A stretch of 64,000 bases of DNA from Aureivirga sp. CE67 (GTDB taxonomy: Bacteria > Bacteroidota > Bacteroidia > Flavobacteriales > Flavobacteriaceae), in contig NZ_JADOTV010000014.1 in the NCBI RefSeq assembly GCF_015767245.1, positions 1 through 64,000 of the forward strand, read 5' to 3'. Position 1 is the first letter of the stretch. The number at the start of each line of letters is the position of its first letter. Shown here piece by piece: positions 1 through 8,851 of this stretch. The position numbers and the translations under genes are program-made. A model generated the notes under the pieces. It was not told the DNA's origin. It did not search any database and saw only the letters and a program-made list of their open reading frames with translations.

Positions 1-470
1 ATACTTGATTACTTTTTACATGATTTATTTATTCACTATACAGTAATATTCTATATTTGTATCTACTATTTTATATTCTTTATACCTTATACTTGATTAC
101 TTTTTACATGATTTATTTATTCATTATACAATAATATTTTATACTTGTATCTACTATTTTATATTCTTTATACCTTATACTTGATTACTTTTTACATGAT
201 TTATTTATTCATTATACAGTAATATTTTATATTTGTATCTACTATTTTATATTCTTTATACCTTATACTTGATTACTTTTTACACGTTTTATTTATTCAC
301 TATACAGTAATATTCTATATTTATATCTACTATTTTATATTCTTTATATCTTATACTTGATTACTTTTTACACGTTTTATTTATTCACTATACAGTAATA
401 TTCTATATTTGTATCTACTATTTTATATTCTTTATACCTTATACTTGATTACTTTTTTACATGTTTTTTG
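1..470. repeat. Tandem array of 88-bp direct repeats
   Basis: Five full units start at 1, 89, 177, 265 and 353, and a sixth, partial unit starts at 441. Each unit begins ATACTTGATTAC and is exactly 88 bp, with only scattered substitutions (for example ACATG or ACACG near unit position 20). The array probably runs on upstream of the window, since position 1 is the first base of a unit. It lies directly upstream of parA. Arrays of long direct repeats beside a parA cassette are often centromere (parS/parC-type) sites, and an origin role is the alternative. The repeat structure is seen directly. The function is inferred. Confidence 0.9.
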
Positions 471-511
471 TATTTTGTATACATGTATACAAAATATTTT
501 ATATATATTTG
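471..511 (+). promoter_or_regulatory. parA promoter with 26-bp palindromic operator
   Basis: Positions 471-496 are a perfect 26-bp palindrome centred on ATACATGTAT (half-site TTTTGTATACATG). A Bacteroidota -7 element TATATTTG follows at 504-511, and the parA start codon is at 534. The palindrome covers the -33 region, which suits autorepression by ParA or its partner, as is usual for par operons. A second small palindrome, TTGTTTAAACAA, overlaps the -7 at 509-520. Confidence 0.65.
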
Positions 512-533
512 TTTAAACAATTAAAACTTCGAT

Positions 534-1337
534 ATGAATACAGTAATTACGGCAGTTGCCATCAATAAAGGTGGAGTAGGAAAGACTACAACATCCGCTA
601 ATTTTGCAGTAAATCTTGCAAGGAAAAATAAAAAAGTTCTTCTAATTGATTTAGATTCTCAAGGAAATTTGACAGATTGGCTTTTAGGAAGTGAGCGTTT
701 TGAAAACGAAGTAGTAACAACAATAGCACATGTTTTACTTCATGATCCGATAAAAAATGGAGTTTTTGATTGGGAGGAAAATCAAACAATTATTTCTGTA
801 GAAGAAAATCTTGATATAATTGTTGCCGATGATGATCTTATGGATGCAGAAACAACATTGACAAGTTATAGTAGAAGAGAGTATAGATTAAAAGAAAGAT
901 TAGAAGAATTATTAGAACATAGACATTACGATTATATTTTTCTTGACTTATCTCCTGCAAAAAATTTATTAAATGTAAATGCGCTAACTGCCGCAACAAA
1001 TGTTTTAGGAGTTTTGGAAACAAGAATCATGACATTGCAACCATTAAAAAAGATAAATGATTTCATTACTATGATTAAATTGTCTAAATTGAATCCTGAA
1101 TTAAAATTTAGTGGTTTACTTTTAACTAAGTTTGATCAAAGAACAAATTCAAATAAACAAATTAAAGATTTAATAGAATCAACATACCCTAATTTGACAA
1201 TTAATCCTGCAATTAGAATGAATGTTGATTTAACAGATGCTCCTTCAATTAACAAAACTATTTTTGATTATGCTCCAAAATCAAATGGTGCAGTAGATTA
1301 TGAAAATGCAGTTGATGCTTGGGTAAAAATGGTATAA
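534..1337 (+). CDS. parA: ParA-family partition ATPase
   Basis: This is a plasmid partition ATPase of the MinD/ParA class, which moves DNA cargo by ATP-dependent binding to the nucleoid. The 267-residue protein has the deviant Walker A motif KGGVGKTT at residues 12-19 with both signature lysines (12 and 17), and the A' motif LLIDLDSQGN at 36-45. It has no N-terminal helix-turn-helix extension, so it is the short, type Ib-like form, in which the partner usually binds the operator. The gene follows the 88-bp repeat array and a palindromic promoter. It is followed after 2 nt by a small charged partner gene, as in par operons. Confidence 0.93.
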   Translation: MNTVITAVAINKGGVGKTTTSANFAVNLARKNKKVLLIDLDSQGNLTDWLLGSERFENEVVTTIAHVLLHDPIKNGVFDWEENQTIISVEENLDIIVADDDLMDAETTLTSYSRREYRLKERLEELLEHRHYDYIFLDLSPAKNLLNVNALTAATNVLGVLETRIMTLQPLKKINDFITMIKLSKLNPELKFSGLLLTKFDQRTNSNKQIKDLIESTYPNLTINPAIRMNVDLTDAPSINKTIFDYAPKSNGAVDYENAVDAWVKMV

Positions 1338-1339
1338 TT

Positions 1340-1849
1340 ATGGCAAAGAAGAAATTACAAAATATAAATTCATTAATTCCTACGAATATTCAAGGGGAAA
1401 GTAAAGCAGAGGAAAAAATAGTTAAAAAACCTATTTTAGAAACTCCTAAAGAAGATAAACCAAAAATAGTAACCCCACCTCAAAAAGAAGAAGAAGATTC
1501 GTTAGAAGCTTTAAAAACTAAATTAGAAGAGGATTTAAGAAAGAAGCTTCAAAAAGAGTATGAGGATAAACTTCGAAGTCAAGAAATTGAAGAAAACAAA
1601 AGAATATGGACAGAAGATGAAAAAATTCTTTTAGAAATTATTCCAGAAGAACAATTAATTTCTGGTAAAAATAGAAAACCTTTACAATGTTATACCGAAA
1701 TTCATGACATTTTAAAATTCTATCAATTCAAAACAAATGGAAGTTTAATTAAATTTACAAGTACCGCTATTTTTGAAAAACTAAAAAGAGAAGGATATTT
1801 AGAAGAATTTAAAGAATATCAGAAAAGAACAGCAAAATTTAAAAAATAA
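1340..1849 (+). CDS. Putative partition partner (ParB-like role), coiled-coil protein
   Basis: This 169-residue hydrophilic protein has a Lys/Glu-rich disordered N-terminal half, a predicted coiled coil around residues 55-90, and a more folded C-terminal domain of about 75 residues. I chose the ATG at 1340, two bases after the parA stop. The in-frame ATG at 1319 lies inside parA and would prepend seven residues. No ParB HTH or nuclease motif is evident. Small, sequence-divergent centromere-binding proteins sit in exactly this place downstream of type Ib parA genes, so I infer that it binds the nearby repeats or palindrome and contacts ParA. Its identity by homology is unknown to me. Confidence 0.6.
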   Translation: MAKKKLQNINSLIPTNIQGESKAEEKIVKKPILETPKEDKPKIVTPPQKEEEDSLEALKTKLEEDLRKKLQKEYEDKLRSQEIEENKRIWTEDEKILLEIIPEEQLISGKNRKPLQCYTEIHDILKFYQFKTNGSLIKFTSTAIFEKLKREGYLEEFKEYQKRTAKFKK

Positions 1850-1944
1850 CATACATTCTTTGTTTGTTGTTTTTTTATATATTTAATATTTTATATGTTT
1901 AGGGCTTTTTAAAGTACTGTAAATAAAGGAGAAAACCAACTTAA

Positions 1945-2197
1945 CTATGAGGAAAAACAACATAAACCATGAGGAAAAACAACATGAACTATGAGGAAAA
2001 ACAACATAAACCATGAGGAAAAACAACATGAACTATGAGGAAAAACAACATACTATGAGGAAAAACAACATACTATGAGGAAAAACAACATAAACTATGA
2101 GGAAAAACAACATACTATGAGGAAAAACAACATGAACTATGAGGAAAAACAACATACTATGAGGAAAAACAACATGAACTATGAGGAAAAACAACAT
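1945..2197. repeat. Twelve iterons of the plasmid replication origin
   Basis: Twelve exact copies of the 17-mer ATGAGGAAAAACAACAT start at 1947, 1969, 1991, 2013, 2035, 2055, 2075, 2097, 2117, 2139, 2159 and 2181. The start-to-start distances are therefore only 22 or 20 bp, about two helical turns, so every copy faces the same side of the DNA. The array ends about 30 bp before the repB start. Directly repeated sites next to a Rep_3-type initiator are the classic iteron origin. The 1850-1944 segment before it is AT-rich and could serve as the melting region. The array is seen directly, and the function rests on knowledge of the family. Confidence 0.93.
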
Positions 2198-2225
2198 ACT
2201 TATGTAAACCAAAATAATTAGGATC

Positions 2226-3665
2226 ATGTTAGAAGATAAACCGAATATAGTAAGAAAAGGAAACTTGTTGATTTCTTCTAAATTGAATTTAACAAGAAAT
2301 GAATCAAGAATTTTAGAGTTAGTTTTTTCTCAAATAAACCCATTTGAAGATGTTGCTTTTAAGAAGGAATATAGGGTAGATGTTTATGATGTTGTAAAAA
2401 TTAAAAATAACCACAGAGTTTATACAGAATTAGAAACAATTGCTAGTAGTTTAACTTCTAAGAATATTCATTTAAAACAAGGAGATGGGAGTTTTGAATT
2501 CTTAACTATAACAAATAGAGTTCGTTATGATGTTGAAGAAAGTGCTTTTTTTGTTGAGTTAAATGATAATTTACTATCCTATCTTTTAAAATCTCCAGCA
2601 CAAATTGCGGAGGAAAAACGTAGAGAAAAAGAACAACTACGTCAAGAAAGAATAAATGCTTTGATTGATGAAAGAGAGAAATGGGCCTATACTTCTTACC
2701 AATTAAAATATCATTTAATAATCCAATCAAACCATGCTTTGAGAATTTATGAATTATTAAAACAATATGAAAAAATTGGTTCAAGAACGCTTACAGTTGA
2801 AGAAATAAAAATTGTTTTAGAAATTGAAGATAAATATAAAGCATATGCTGATTTTAAAAGAAATGTAATTTTAATTTCTCAAAAAGAATTAGCAAATAAA
2901 ACAGATATTAAATTTGAATTTACTGAAATAAAGAAGAGGAGGAGAGTACATGCAATTCAATTTAATATCTATAAGAATGAAAATATTTCAGAACAAGAAT
3001 TAAAAAAGAAAATAGATAAAACGATTAATCAAATTGAGGTAAAAGCTGTAGAGATTCCAAAAAAAGAAATCGTTAAAGCTAAACCAAAACAAAGGTTAAC
3101 AAAAGAAGAAAGTAGAAATCAGATTATATCTTTATTACAAAATTTAAAAAAACCTGATGAAGCTCCAATTACAAGAAAGAAGGCAGAAGAATTAATTGAA
3201 AAGTATGGAATAACTTATCTTAGAAAGTGTATTCATATTTTACAAAAAGAGGATCCTACTTCTAAAAACAATTTTGTAGGTTATGTTATTAAATCTATTG
3301 AGAATGGATGGATGTTTGATAAAAAAGTAAGTAAATCAAACAAAAAAGAACAGAATCTTAAAGAAATAAAAAAGCGAAAGGATGAAGCTCTTCAAAAAGA
3401 GAATGAAGTAAGAAATCAATATGCTATTTATTGGAAAAACCAGAGAAATTCGTTGATGAATGCTATAAAGCTATCTGAAGAAAAAGAAAGCTATTTAAAT
3501 CATAAAATTTCTATAGGATCTACAAATATTGATAAAATTAAAGACTGTCTAGAAAAAGAAAATGAAAAATCTGCTGATTGGGCCTTTTTTATGAAATGGC
3601 TCGAAGAAAAATTTCCAAAGTATAGAATAAAATCTTTTGAAGAATTTTCGAGAGATCAAATTTAG
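2226..3665 (+). CDS. repB: RepB-family (Rep_3) plasmid replication initiator
   Basis: This initiator would bind the twelve iterons just upstream and start plasmid replication. The protein has 479 residues. The first roughly 250 hold the paired winged-helix fold of Rep_3 initiators (opening with LISSKLNLTRNESRILELV, and with the YQLKYHLIIQ...LRIYELLKQYEKIG segment near 160-185). A charged insertion lies at about 125-150. The C-terminal half (about 255-479) is a Lys/Glu-rich extension not needed in minimal Rep proteins, perhaps used for host replisome contacts. The ATG at 2226 is the first one after the iterons. The gene is monocistronic before the tra block. Confidence 0.9.
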   Translation: MLEDKPNIVRKGNLLISSKLNLTRNESRILELVFSQINPFEDVAFKKEYRVDVYDVVKIKNNHRVYTELETIASSLTSKNIHLKQGDGSFEFLTITNRVRYDVEESAFFVELNDNLLSYLLKSPAQIAEEKRREKEQLRQERINALIDEREKWAYTSYQLKYHLIIQSNHALRIYELLKQYEKIGSRTLTVEEIKIVLEIEDKYKAYADFKRNVILISQKELANKTDIKFEFTEIKKRRRVHAIQFNIYKNENISEQELKKKIDKTINQIEVKAVEIPKKEIVKAKPKQRLTKEESRNQIISLLQNLKKPDEAPITRKKAEELIEKYGITYLRKCIHILQKEDPTSKNNFVGYVIKSIENGWMFDKKVSKSNKKEQNLKEIKKRKDEALQKENEVRNQYAIYWKNQRNSLMNAIKLSEEKESYLNHKISIGSTNIDKIKDCLEKENEKSADWAFFMKWLEEKFPKYRIKSFEEFSRDQI

Positions 3666-3699
3666 TACTCTATTAACATAGAATCAAAAAATTATATTT

Positions 3700-3743
3700 C
3701 ACATTTGCAATCATAACCCCCAGGGATATTAATTTTAATTAAT
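3700..3743 (+). promoter_or_regulatory. Probable promoter and leader of the tra block
   Basis: CACATTTGC at 3700-3708 resembles the -7 element TAnnTTTG, 36 nt before the traN start. The leader contains a run of five C followed by AGGG (3715-3724), which is unusual in such AT-rich DNA. The shared 19-bp operator of the right-hand islands is absent. No -33 element is obvious. Confidence 0.35.
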
Positions 3744-4529
3744 ATGAAAGGGTTTTTTTTGCTTTTAAGTTTATTGTTGAGTACAAGTTTATTTGCTCAA
3801 ATAAATGAAAAGATTTTTTTAAAGGAAAACTATACAGTTCATATACTATTTCCTGAAAATGTTTCTTTTTACACATTGGGTGGAAATAGTAATTCAATAG
3901 ATATACAACAAGTTGATAATAGTTTGTTTATCCAACCTTATGAAAAACTTCAAAATGAAACAAATCTAATAGTCAAAACAGAGACAAATTCTTTCTACAA
4001 TTTCATACTTGCTTATAATAATCAGATTAATAAGTATGAATATATTATTCAAAACCAGGACTTAGAAAAGAAAAAATCAGACACAAACAATTATTCTCAA
4101 CAAATAAATTACCTTTTAGATCAAGAAAATATTTTGAATAGTAGAAATCTGGTTAAAAATAAGAAGTTAATTTTTTTAATTAAAGGTATTTGGATTCATG
4201 ATCAAAATCTATTTTTCAAATTTGAATTACAAAATAAATCACATTTAGATTTATTTATTGAGGAAATTAATTTTAATGTAGAAAATAGAAGTAAAAAGAA
4301 AAATGTTTCTATATACAATGAAGTAAAAATCCCTATTCATACAAACTTTAAAACTAAATCTATAGCTGCAAAAAGAAATAGATCATTTGTATATGTATTT
4401 CCTCAGTTTACAATTGGTTTAGATAAATCTTTTAATGTTCATATTAGAGAGAAAAGTGGAGAAAGAAATTTGACACTAAGATTATCTCCAGAATTAATTT
4501 TGGATGCAAAACCTTTATATTATGAATAA
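3744..4529 (+). CDS. traN: Conjugative transfer protein TraN (VirB9-like, DUF4138)
   Basis: TraN is a periplasmic or outer-membrane-associated component of the Bacteroidetes conjugation channel, comparable to VirB9. The 261-residue protein has a signal peptide (about residues 1-19, ending FAQ) and the typical TraN opening: YTVHILFPENV, then a short strand leading to IQPYEKLQNETNLIVKT and FYNFILAYN. The C-terminal half holds the FELQNKS...LFIEEINF and FVYVFPQFTI segments of the DUF4138 family. Its stop overlaps the traO start by eight bases (ATGAATAA). In CTnDOT-type elements traN lies near the end of the operon. Here it is first. Confidence 0.8.
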   Translation: MKGFFLLLSLLLSTSLFAQINEKIFLKENYTVHILFPENVSFYTLGGNSNSIDIQQVDNSLFIQPYEKLQNETNLIVKTETNSFYNFILAYNNQINKYEYIIQNQDLEKKKSDTNNYSQQINYLLDQENILNSRNLVKNKKLIFLIKGIWIHDQNLFFKFELQNKSHLDLFIEEINFNVENRSKKKNVSIYNEVKIPIHTNFKTKSIAAKRNRSFVYVFPQFTIGLDKSFNVHIREKSGERNLTLRLSPELILDAKPLYYE

Positions 4530-5091
4530 TAGCAAAAACAATAATGTATATATTATAAAATATATTGTATACATGTATATTGTATACATATGTATTTATA
4601 GTAAACAATTAAAAGCACAACAAAACTATAATGAACAATGGTTAGTAAAGTTAGAGTTGGGTAAATCCATAGAAAATTCTAATTATTATAGTTTTCAAGT
4701 TGAAAGGTTAAATTCTGAAGGCTTAGGTAGCGTTTCTTTACAATTTGATTATTTGAAAAATAAAAAACAAATAGATAAGATAAAAGAAGAAACAAAGATA
4801 ACAGGAAGATATTTATCTGTGAATTATAATTACTCATTGGAGAAATATATTAAAATTCAAAATTTTAAATGGTCGATAGGAGGAGGAGTATTATTAGCTT
4901 ATGAATCGATGGATTATAAAATAGTTCAAGAAGATCAATGGGGGTATGGAGTGAACTTACAAAATGAGTTTCTTTATTATATCTGGTCAAATATTGGTGT
5001 TTCGGTAACTTATAAACAATCCATATTTATAGAGTCATTATATGCTAGAACTTTTCCAATGATTGGAGTAGGAGTTAAACTAGGTTTGTAA
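4522..5091 (+). CDS. traO: Conjugative transfer protein TraO (outer-membrane beta-barrel)
   Basis: TraO is an outer-membrane protein of Bacteroidetes conjugation systems. This 189-residue form opens with a hydrophobic segment (residues 9-26, rich in I/V/Y) ending near KAQQ that would act as the signal sequence. It is followed by alternating strands ending in an aromatic/Gly C-terminus (FPMIGVGVKLGL), as expected of a small beta-barrel. I chose the ATG at 4522, which overlaps the traN stop. The in-frame ATG at 4504 lies within traN. The 5' coding region contains two close copies of TTGTATACAT (4565-4574 and 4580-4589) resembling the parA operator. Confidence 0.7.
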   Translation: MNNSKNNNVYIIKYIVYMYIVYICIYSKQLKAQQNYNEQWLVKLELGKSIENSNYYSFQVERLNSEGLGSVSLQFDYLKNKKQIDKIKEETKITGRYLSVNYNYSLEKYIKIQNFKWSIGGGVLLAYESMDYKIVQEDQWGYGVNLQNEFLYYIWSNIGVSVTYKQSIFIESLYARTFPMIGVGVKLGL

Positions 5092-5102
5092 AACAGTTAA
5101 TA

Positions 5103-6797
5103 ATGGAAAGAATATCAAAATTTTTACTTGTAATTTTATTTGTTTCATGTGATGTCAAAAAAGAAGAAATTTTTGATTTAGATTACGATTTTGAAATAAG
5201 AATTCCAATAGATTCTGAAATTTATGTGAATCAAGATTTTAATCTGCCTATAGAAGTAGTTCCTCTTTATGATTCAAAAATTGTTGATCCAGATTTTAGA
5301 TATAGAATTGATTTTGAAGATGATGAAATCAATTTAGTAGATAGTCATAATCAAAAGATAATAAGTAACACATACTACGATTTGGATAATGGTTTAGAAA
5401 CAATTTTAAAAGGAAACACAGATTTAGCTGGTGAAAAAAGAATTATTATTGAAGTTTTAAATACATCAAAAACCCAAAGCAAGTCATTAGATTTTATGGT
5501 AAAAAAATCTAAAATTCAATTAGATATAGAAATGGATACGCTAATGATTTTGAATAAATCATCCGATATAAATTTTAAAATAAACAAACCAGAAAATAAA
5601 TTAACGCAGCAATATTTAACTTATGAAGTTTTGGAAGGAAAAGCTAAATTAGGAAACTATGACGAAAATATTCCATTTTTGGTTAACCAGGAAGAATTTA
5701 AAATTGGATTACATGTAAATGAAAAAATGCCAATAAAAATTAAATTTGAACTTGAAAATTCTGAAGGAGAATCTATTAGTGAAATAAAAGAAGCTGATAT
5801 AATAGAAAGCGACTTTGATGTTAGATTAAATAAATCAAAATTTGAAAATGAGATTTATAATGAGACTCTGATTGAAATAAATTTAAATTCTAAGGATATC
5901 AATGCTCCATATCATTATAAAATTAAATTTGATTTAGAGATGTTTGGTTTTTTGAGAAAAGAAGATCAACTCTTTCAAAAAGGAGAATTCGATTTAGAAA
6001 AAGGAAATAATAAACTTTATTTTAAAGCTAATAGGTTAGGGGAACTAAAAGTACCCTTTTCAATTCATGGCTATTTGTTAAACGACGAAGAAGTTGAAAA
6101 ACTAGAAATTCAATATGTAAGTAAAGTTCCAAAATTAGCAACTGATTTGAAATATTCTCCTGTAAACCCAACAGAAGAAGACACGATTTTATTTAAGATG
6201 TATATTATAGAAGGAAATGCAGAACCCTATAAATTGACATTAAGGAGAAATAATTCTATTGTTTATACTGGAATTATCGATAATAAATTTTCTTTAGAAA
6301 AAGAATATAAAGAAGATTTACTTGAAGAAGGTATTTATAAATATGAGTTTATTGTTGAAGATTCATTTGAAACTAAAGTTGAGCAAATTAAAGAAATTAA
6401 AGTATCAAAAAGCACACCTGAGATAATTACAGCTTATACATTTGGAAGTTTACGATATAGGTTAGAACCAGATATTAGACCAATATTACCTGATAAATGT
6501 GTCCCTAGTTTAACTTCAAATACTATTTATGTAAAAGCTAACAGTAAAGGAAGATTTATAGAAGGGAAAATTTACAATGCTTCAAATACATTAATATTAT
6601 CACAGAGCCAGTTAGAACAACTTAATAATAAAAATGAACTTAATATTTCTGAAATACATAAAGGTCATGATATTGATGTTTGTAATAAATGGAAAGATAC
6701 ATATGTGGAATTAAAAGATAGTAGAGGATACGTTGTCAAAAAACAATTAGAGTTTCAAGGATGTATTGATAAAAAACACGAAGACTGTAATTTATAA
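5103..6797 (+). CDS. traQ: TraQ-like lipoprotein (DUF3872 repeats)
   Basis: This 564-residue lipoprotein has a clear lipobox, with Cys16 after LLVILFVS. The region following it (LDYDFEIRIPIDSEIYVNQDFNLPIEV...) resembles the small TraQ/DUF3872 protein of CTnDOT-type elements. TraQ is only about 150 residues, so this form is several times longer, and it appears to repeat the immunoglobulin-like unit of about 100 residues four or five times (units begin near 25, 135, 235 and 345). It probably decorates the outer membrane around the transfer channel. It lies 11 nt after traO and four nt before the next gene. The family call rests on the first domain and on position. Confidence 0.6.
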   Translation: MERISKFLLVILFVSCDVKKEEIFDLDYDFEIRIPIDSEIYVNQDFNLPIEVVPLYDSKIVDPDFRYRIDFEDDEINLVDSHNQKIISNTYYDLDNGLETILKGNTDLAGEKRIIIEVLNTSKTQSKSLDFMVKKSKIQLDIEMDTLMILNKSSDINFKINKPENKLTQQYLTYEVLEGKAKLGNYDENIPFLVNQEEFKIGLHVNEKMPIKIKFELENSEGESISEIKEADIIESDFDVRLNKSKFENEIYNETLIEINLNSKDINAPYHYKIKFDLEMFGFLRKEDQLFQKGEFDLEKGNNKLYFKANRLGELKVPFSIHGYLLNDEEVEKLEIQYVSKVPKLATDLKYSPVNPTEEDTILFKMYIIEGNAEPYKLTLRRNNSIVYTGIIDNKFSLEKEYKEDLLEEGIYKYEFIVEDSFETKVEQIKEIKVSKSTPEIITAYTFGSLRYRLEPDIRPILPDKCVPSLTSNTIYVKANSKGRFIEGKIYNASNTLILSQSQLEQLNNKNELNISEIHKGHDIDVCNKWKDTYVELKDSRGYVVKKQLEFQGCIDKKHEDCNL

Positions 6798-6801
6798 ACT
6801 T

Positions 6802-7227
6802 ATGAAAACAAAATTTTGTGCTATTAGAATAAGTAAAAATTATAAAGAAAAAGTACAGCAAATAACTAAAGATAATCAGATTACTGAAAAAGAATTAATC
6901 GAATTTTTAATAGATCAATTTTCTAATATTCAACTTCTAAAAGTTAAAGAAAGTCAAATCTCTAATTTAAAAGAATTAATTAATAGCAAAGACAAAGAAA
7001 TTAAACAATTAAATTTTTTGATAAAAAATATCACAGAAAAAGAAAATGAGATAATACGGTTGAAATCCTCAAATGAAGAGTATAAATCAGACTATTTATT
7101 TATGAGTCAACTCTTAGAAGAACTTGTAATGAATGTTAAAAAAAATGTTTTTTCAAATAAATATACATTTTCTTTATTCCCTATAGAATATGAAGAAGTA
7201 CAGAGTATCTTAAAAAAGATAAAATGA
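6802..7227 (+). CDS. Small coiled-coil protein, possible mobilisation accessory factor
   Basis: The 141-residue protein starts FCAIRISKNYKEKVQQITKD...TEKELIEFLIDQF, which resembles a ribbon-helix-helix fold (a beta strand, then two helices, in residues 4-38). A long coiled coil follows at about 45-105, with a short tail. That layout fits Bacteroidetes relaxosome accessory proteins of the BfmA/MobA type, which bind oriT. I chose the ATG at 6802, four bases after the traQ stop. The in-frame ATG at 6766 lies inside traQ. The stop overlaps the coupling-protein start (ATGA). The role is inferred from fold and context only. Confidence 0.45.
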   Translation: MKTKFCAIRISKNYKEKVQQITKDNQITEKELIEFLIDQFSNIQLLKVKESQISNLKELINSKDKEIKQLNFLIKNITEKENEIIRLKSSNEEYKSDYLFMSQLLEELVMNVKKNVFSNKYTFSLFPIEYEEVQSILKKIK

Positions 7228-8714
7228 AACAAATAAAATCCATTTATATTCTTTTAATAATTATAATTTTAATTTTTCGCTACATATATAGTAGCGTATA
7301 TTTAATAGAACTACTTAAATATATTATACTTCCTATAATATTATTAACCTGTTTTGTTCAAATTCTTTCTAAAAGAAAGAACTCAAAAAGTACACTTCAA
7401 ATAAAAAGTAATCGTAAAACTTATAAATTGAATTTCGTAAAAGGAATTAGTATACAAGGTGCTGCAGGAAGTGGAAAAACACAATCGATAGCAAGTTGGA
7501 TTTTAAAAGATTTTGGAGAAAAGAATATTCCAGGAATAATATATGATTATAAAAACTTTGAACTTACAGAAATAGCTCAATTCACCTATCGAAATAGTAA
7601 TATTCCTTTAAAAATAATAGCTCCACATAACCCTAAATTCAGTGATAGAGTAAATCCATTAGATCTTGAAATACTAAAGAATGAAGAAGACATTGTGATT
7701 ATTACACAATGTATAATTGATAATTTATTTACAAATAAAAAAAAATCAGAAGATGATTTCTTTATTCAAGCAGCCAAAGGAGCTATTATTGGAACTATCA
7801 TTGTACTTAAAGAAAAATATCCTAAATATTGCCATTTTTCAATGTTAACAGCAATTTTCCTTAATAAGACAACGGAAGAATTAGCAGAATTTATTGAAAA
7901 ATCAGATTTAGCAAAAGTTCACGCAAGTGCATTCATAGATAGTACGGATTCAATAAAACAAGTTACAGCTGTAAAAGCAATACTTTCCAATGCATTTTCA
8001 AAATTAGCTAATCCAAATATTTTTTATTGTTTAAGTAAAAATGAAGTAGATTTTAATGTAAATAAAAAAGAATCAATGAGTGTAATTTGTTTGGTAGGAA
8101 ACCCTAAATATGCCACAATATATAATCCAATTATTGCCCTAATAATGCAAGCTACCTTATTACAAATGAGTCAAAGAAATAGAGAATATTCATATTTATT
8201 AATTGATGAAGCTCCAACACTTTATTTACCAAATATGGGAAAAATTCCGGCTACTATGAGAAGTTATAATATTGGAACAATATACATGCTTCAGGATAAA
8301 GTACAAGGTGCAATCCAGTTAGGCGAACTTCAATTCAAAGAAATTATAGCAAATTTATCAACTCATTTCTTTGGAAAAACAAACGATCCAGATACAGCTA
8401 AATTTTTCGAAAGTTATTTTGAAATGGTTACACGAAAATCAACAAGTATTTCAAGAAAAGACAATTATTTAGATACTTCTTCAGATAGAAGAATAACCGA
8501 ATCCGAGAAAAAAGAAAAGAAACATCGATATGAAGAAATGTTTCAAAGAAAAACTGGAAATTTCTTTTTAATAAACGCTAATGGTGAAAGTGAAAATCTA
8601 AAAATGAAAAGAATGAAGTATTCAAAAATTAAAAAAATTCCTAGGCAGAAAATAAACGATAAAATTATACAAGAAAATTACTTAAACATCATAAAGATTG
8701 CAAAAGAACTTTAA
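7224..8714 (+). CDS. Type IV coupling protein (VirD4/TraG-type ATPase)
   Basis: This is the coupling ATPase that links the relaxosome to the type IV secretion channel at the inner membrane. It has 496 residues. Two transmembrane segments occupy about 6-24 and 26-47, Walker A GAAGSGKT is at 79-86, and the Walker B acidic pair is in LLIDEAPTL (Asp328, Glu329). The T4CP signature EAPTLYLPNMGKIPATMRSYNIGTIYMLQDK follows in two parts. Its start overlaps the preceding stop (ATGA). It is followed by a 137-nt gap before traE, so the second half of the tra block probably has its own promoter. No cognate relaxase is visible in the window. Confidence 0.9.
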   Translation: MKQIKSIYILLIIIILIFRYIYSSVYLIELLKYIILPIILLTCFVQILSKRKNSKSTLQIKSNRKTYKLNFVKGISIQGAAGSGKTQSIASWILKDFGEKNIPGIIYDYKNFELTEIAQFTYRNSNIPLKIIAPHNPKFSDRVNPLDLEILKNEEDIVIITQCIIDNLFTNKKKSEDDFFIQAAKGAIIGTIIVLKEKYPKYCHFSMLTAIFLNKTTEELAEFIEKSDLAKVHASAFIDSTDSIKQVTAVKAILSNAFSKLANPNIFYCLSKNEVDFNVNKKESMSVICLVGNPKYATIYNPIIALIMQATLLQMSQRNREYSYLLIDEAPTLYLPNMGKIPATMRSYNIGTIYMLQDKVQGAIQLGELQFKEIIANLSTHFFGKTNDPDTAKFFESYFEMVTRKSTSISRKDNYLDTSSDRRITESEKKEKKHRYEEMFQRKTGNFFLINANGESENLKMKRMKYSKIKKIPRQKINDKIIQENYLNIIKIAKEL

Positions 8715-8851
8715 ACTTATATTTATTATAAATCGAATAACTTAAAAAAAGTTAAAAAGCTGTCACTAAATTAATTCAATTTTATAAAATTAATTAACAC
8801 AGACATCAAATTTAAGCATCTACTTTTAACAAATTAATTTTACTATAAATC

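Noticed and set aside
1945-2197. CRISPR array
   Set aside because: The repeats are 17 bp with spacers of only 3-5 bp and no unique spacer sequence, and no cas gene is near. The array adjoins repB, so iterons fit.
2033-2227. A 64-codon frame on the - strand with a repeated MLFFLIVHVVFPHS pattern
   Set aside because: It is only the translation of the iteron array. Its periodicity follows the 20/22-bp repeats and it has no start region of its own.
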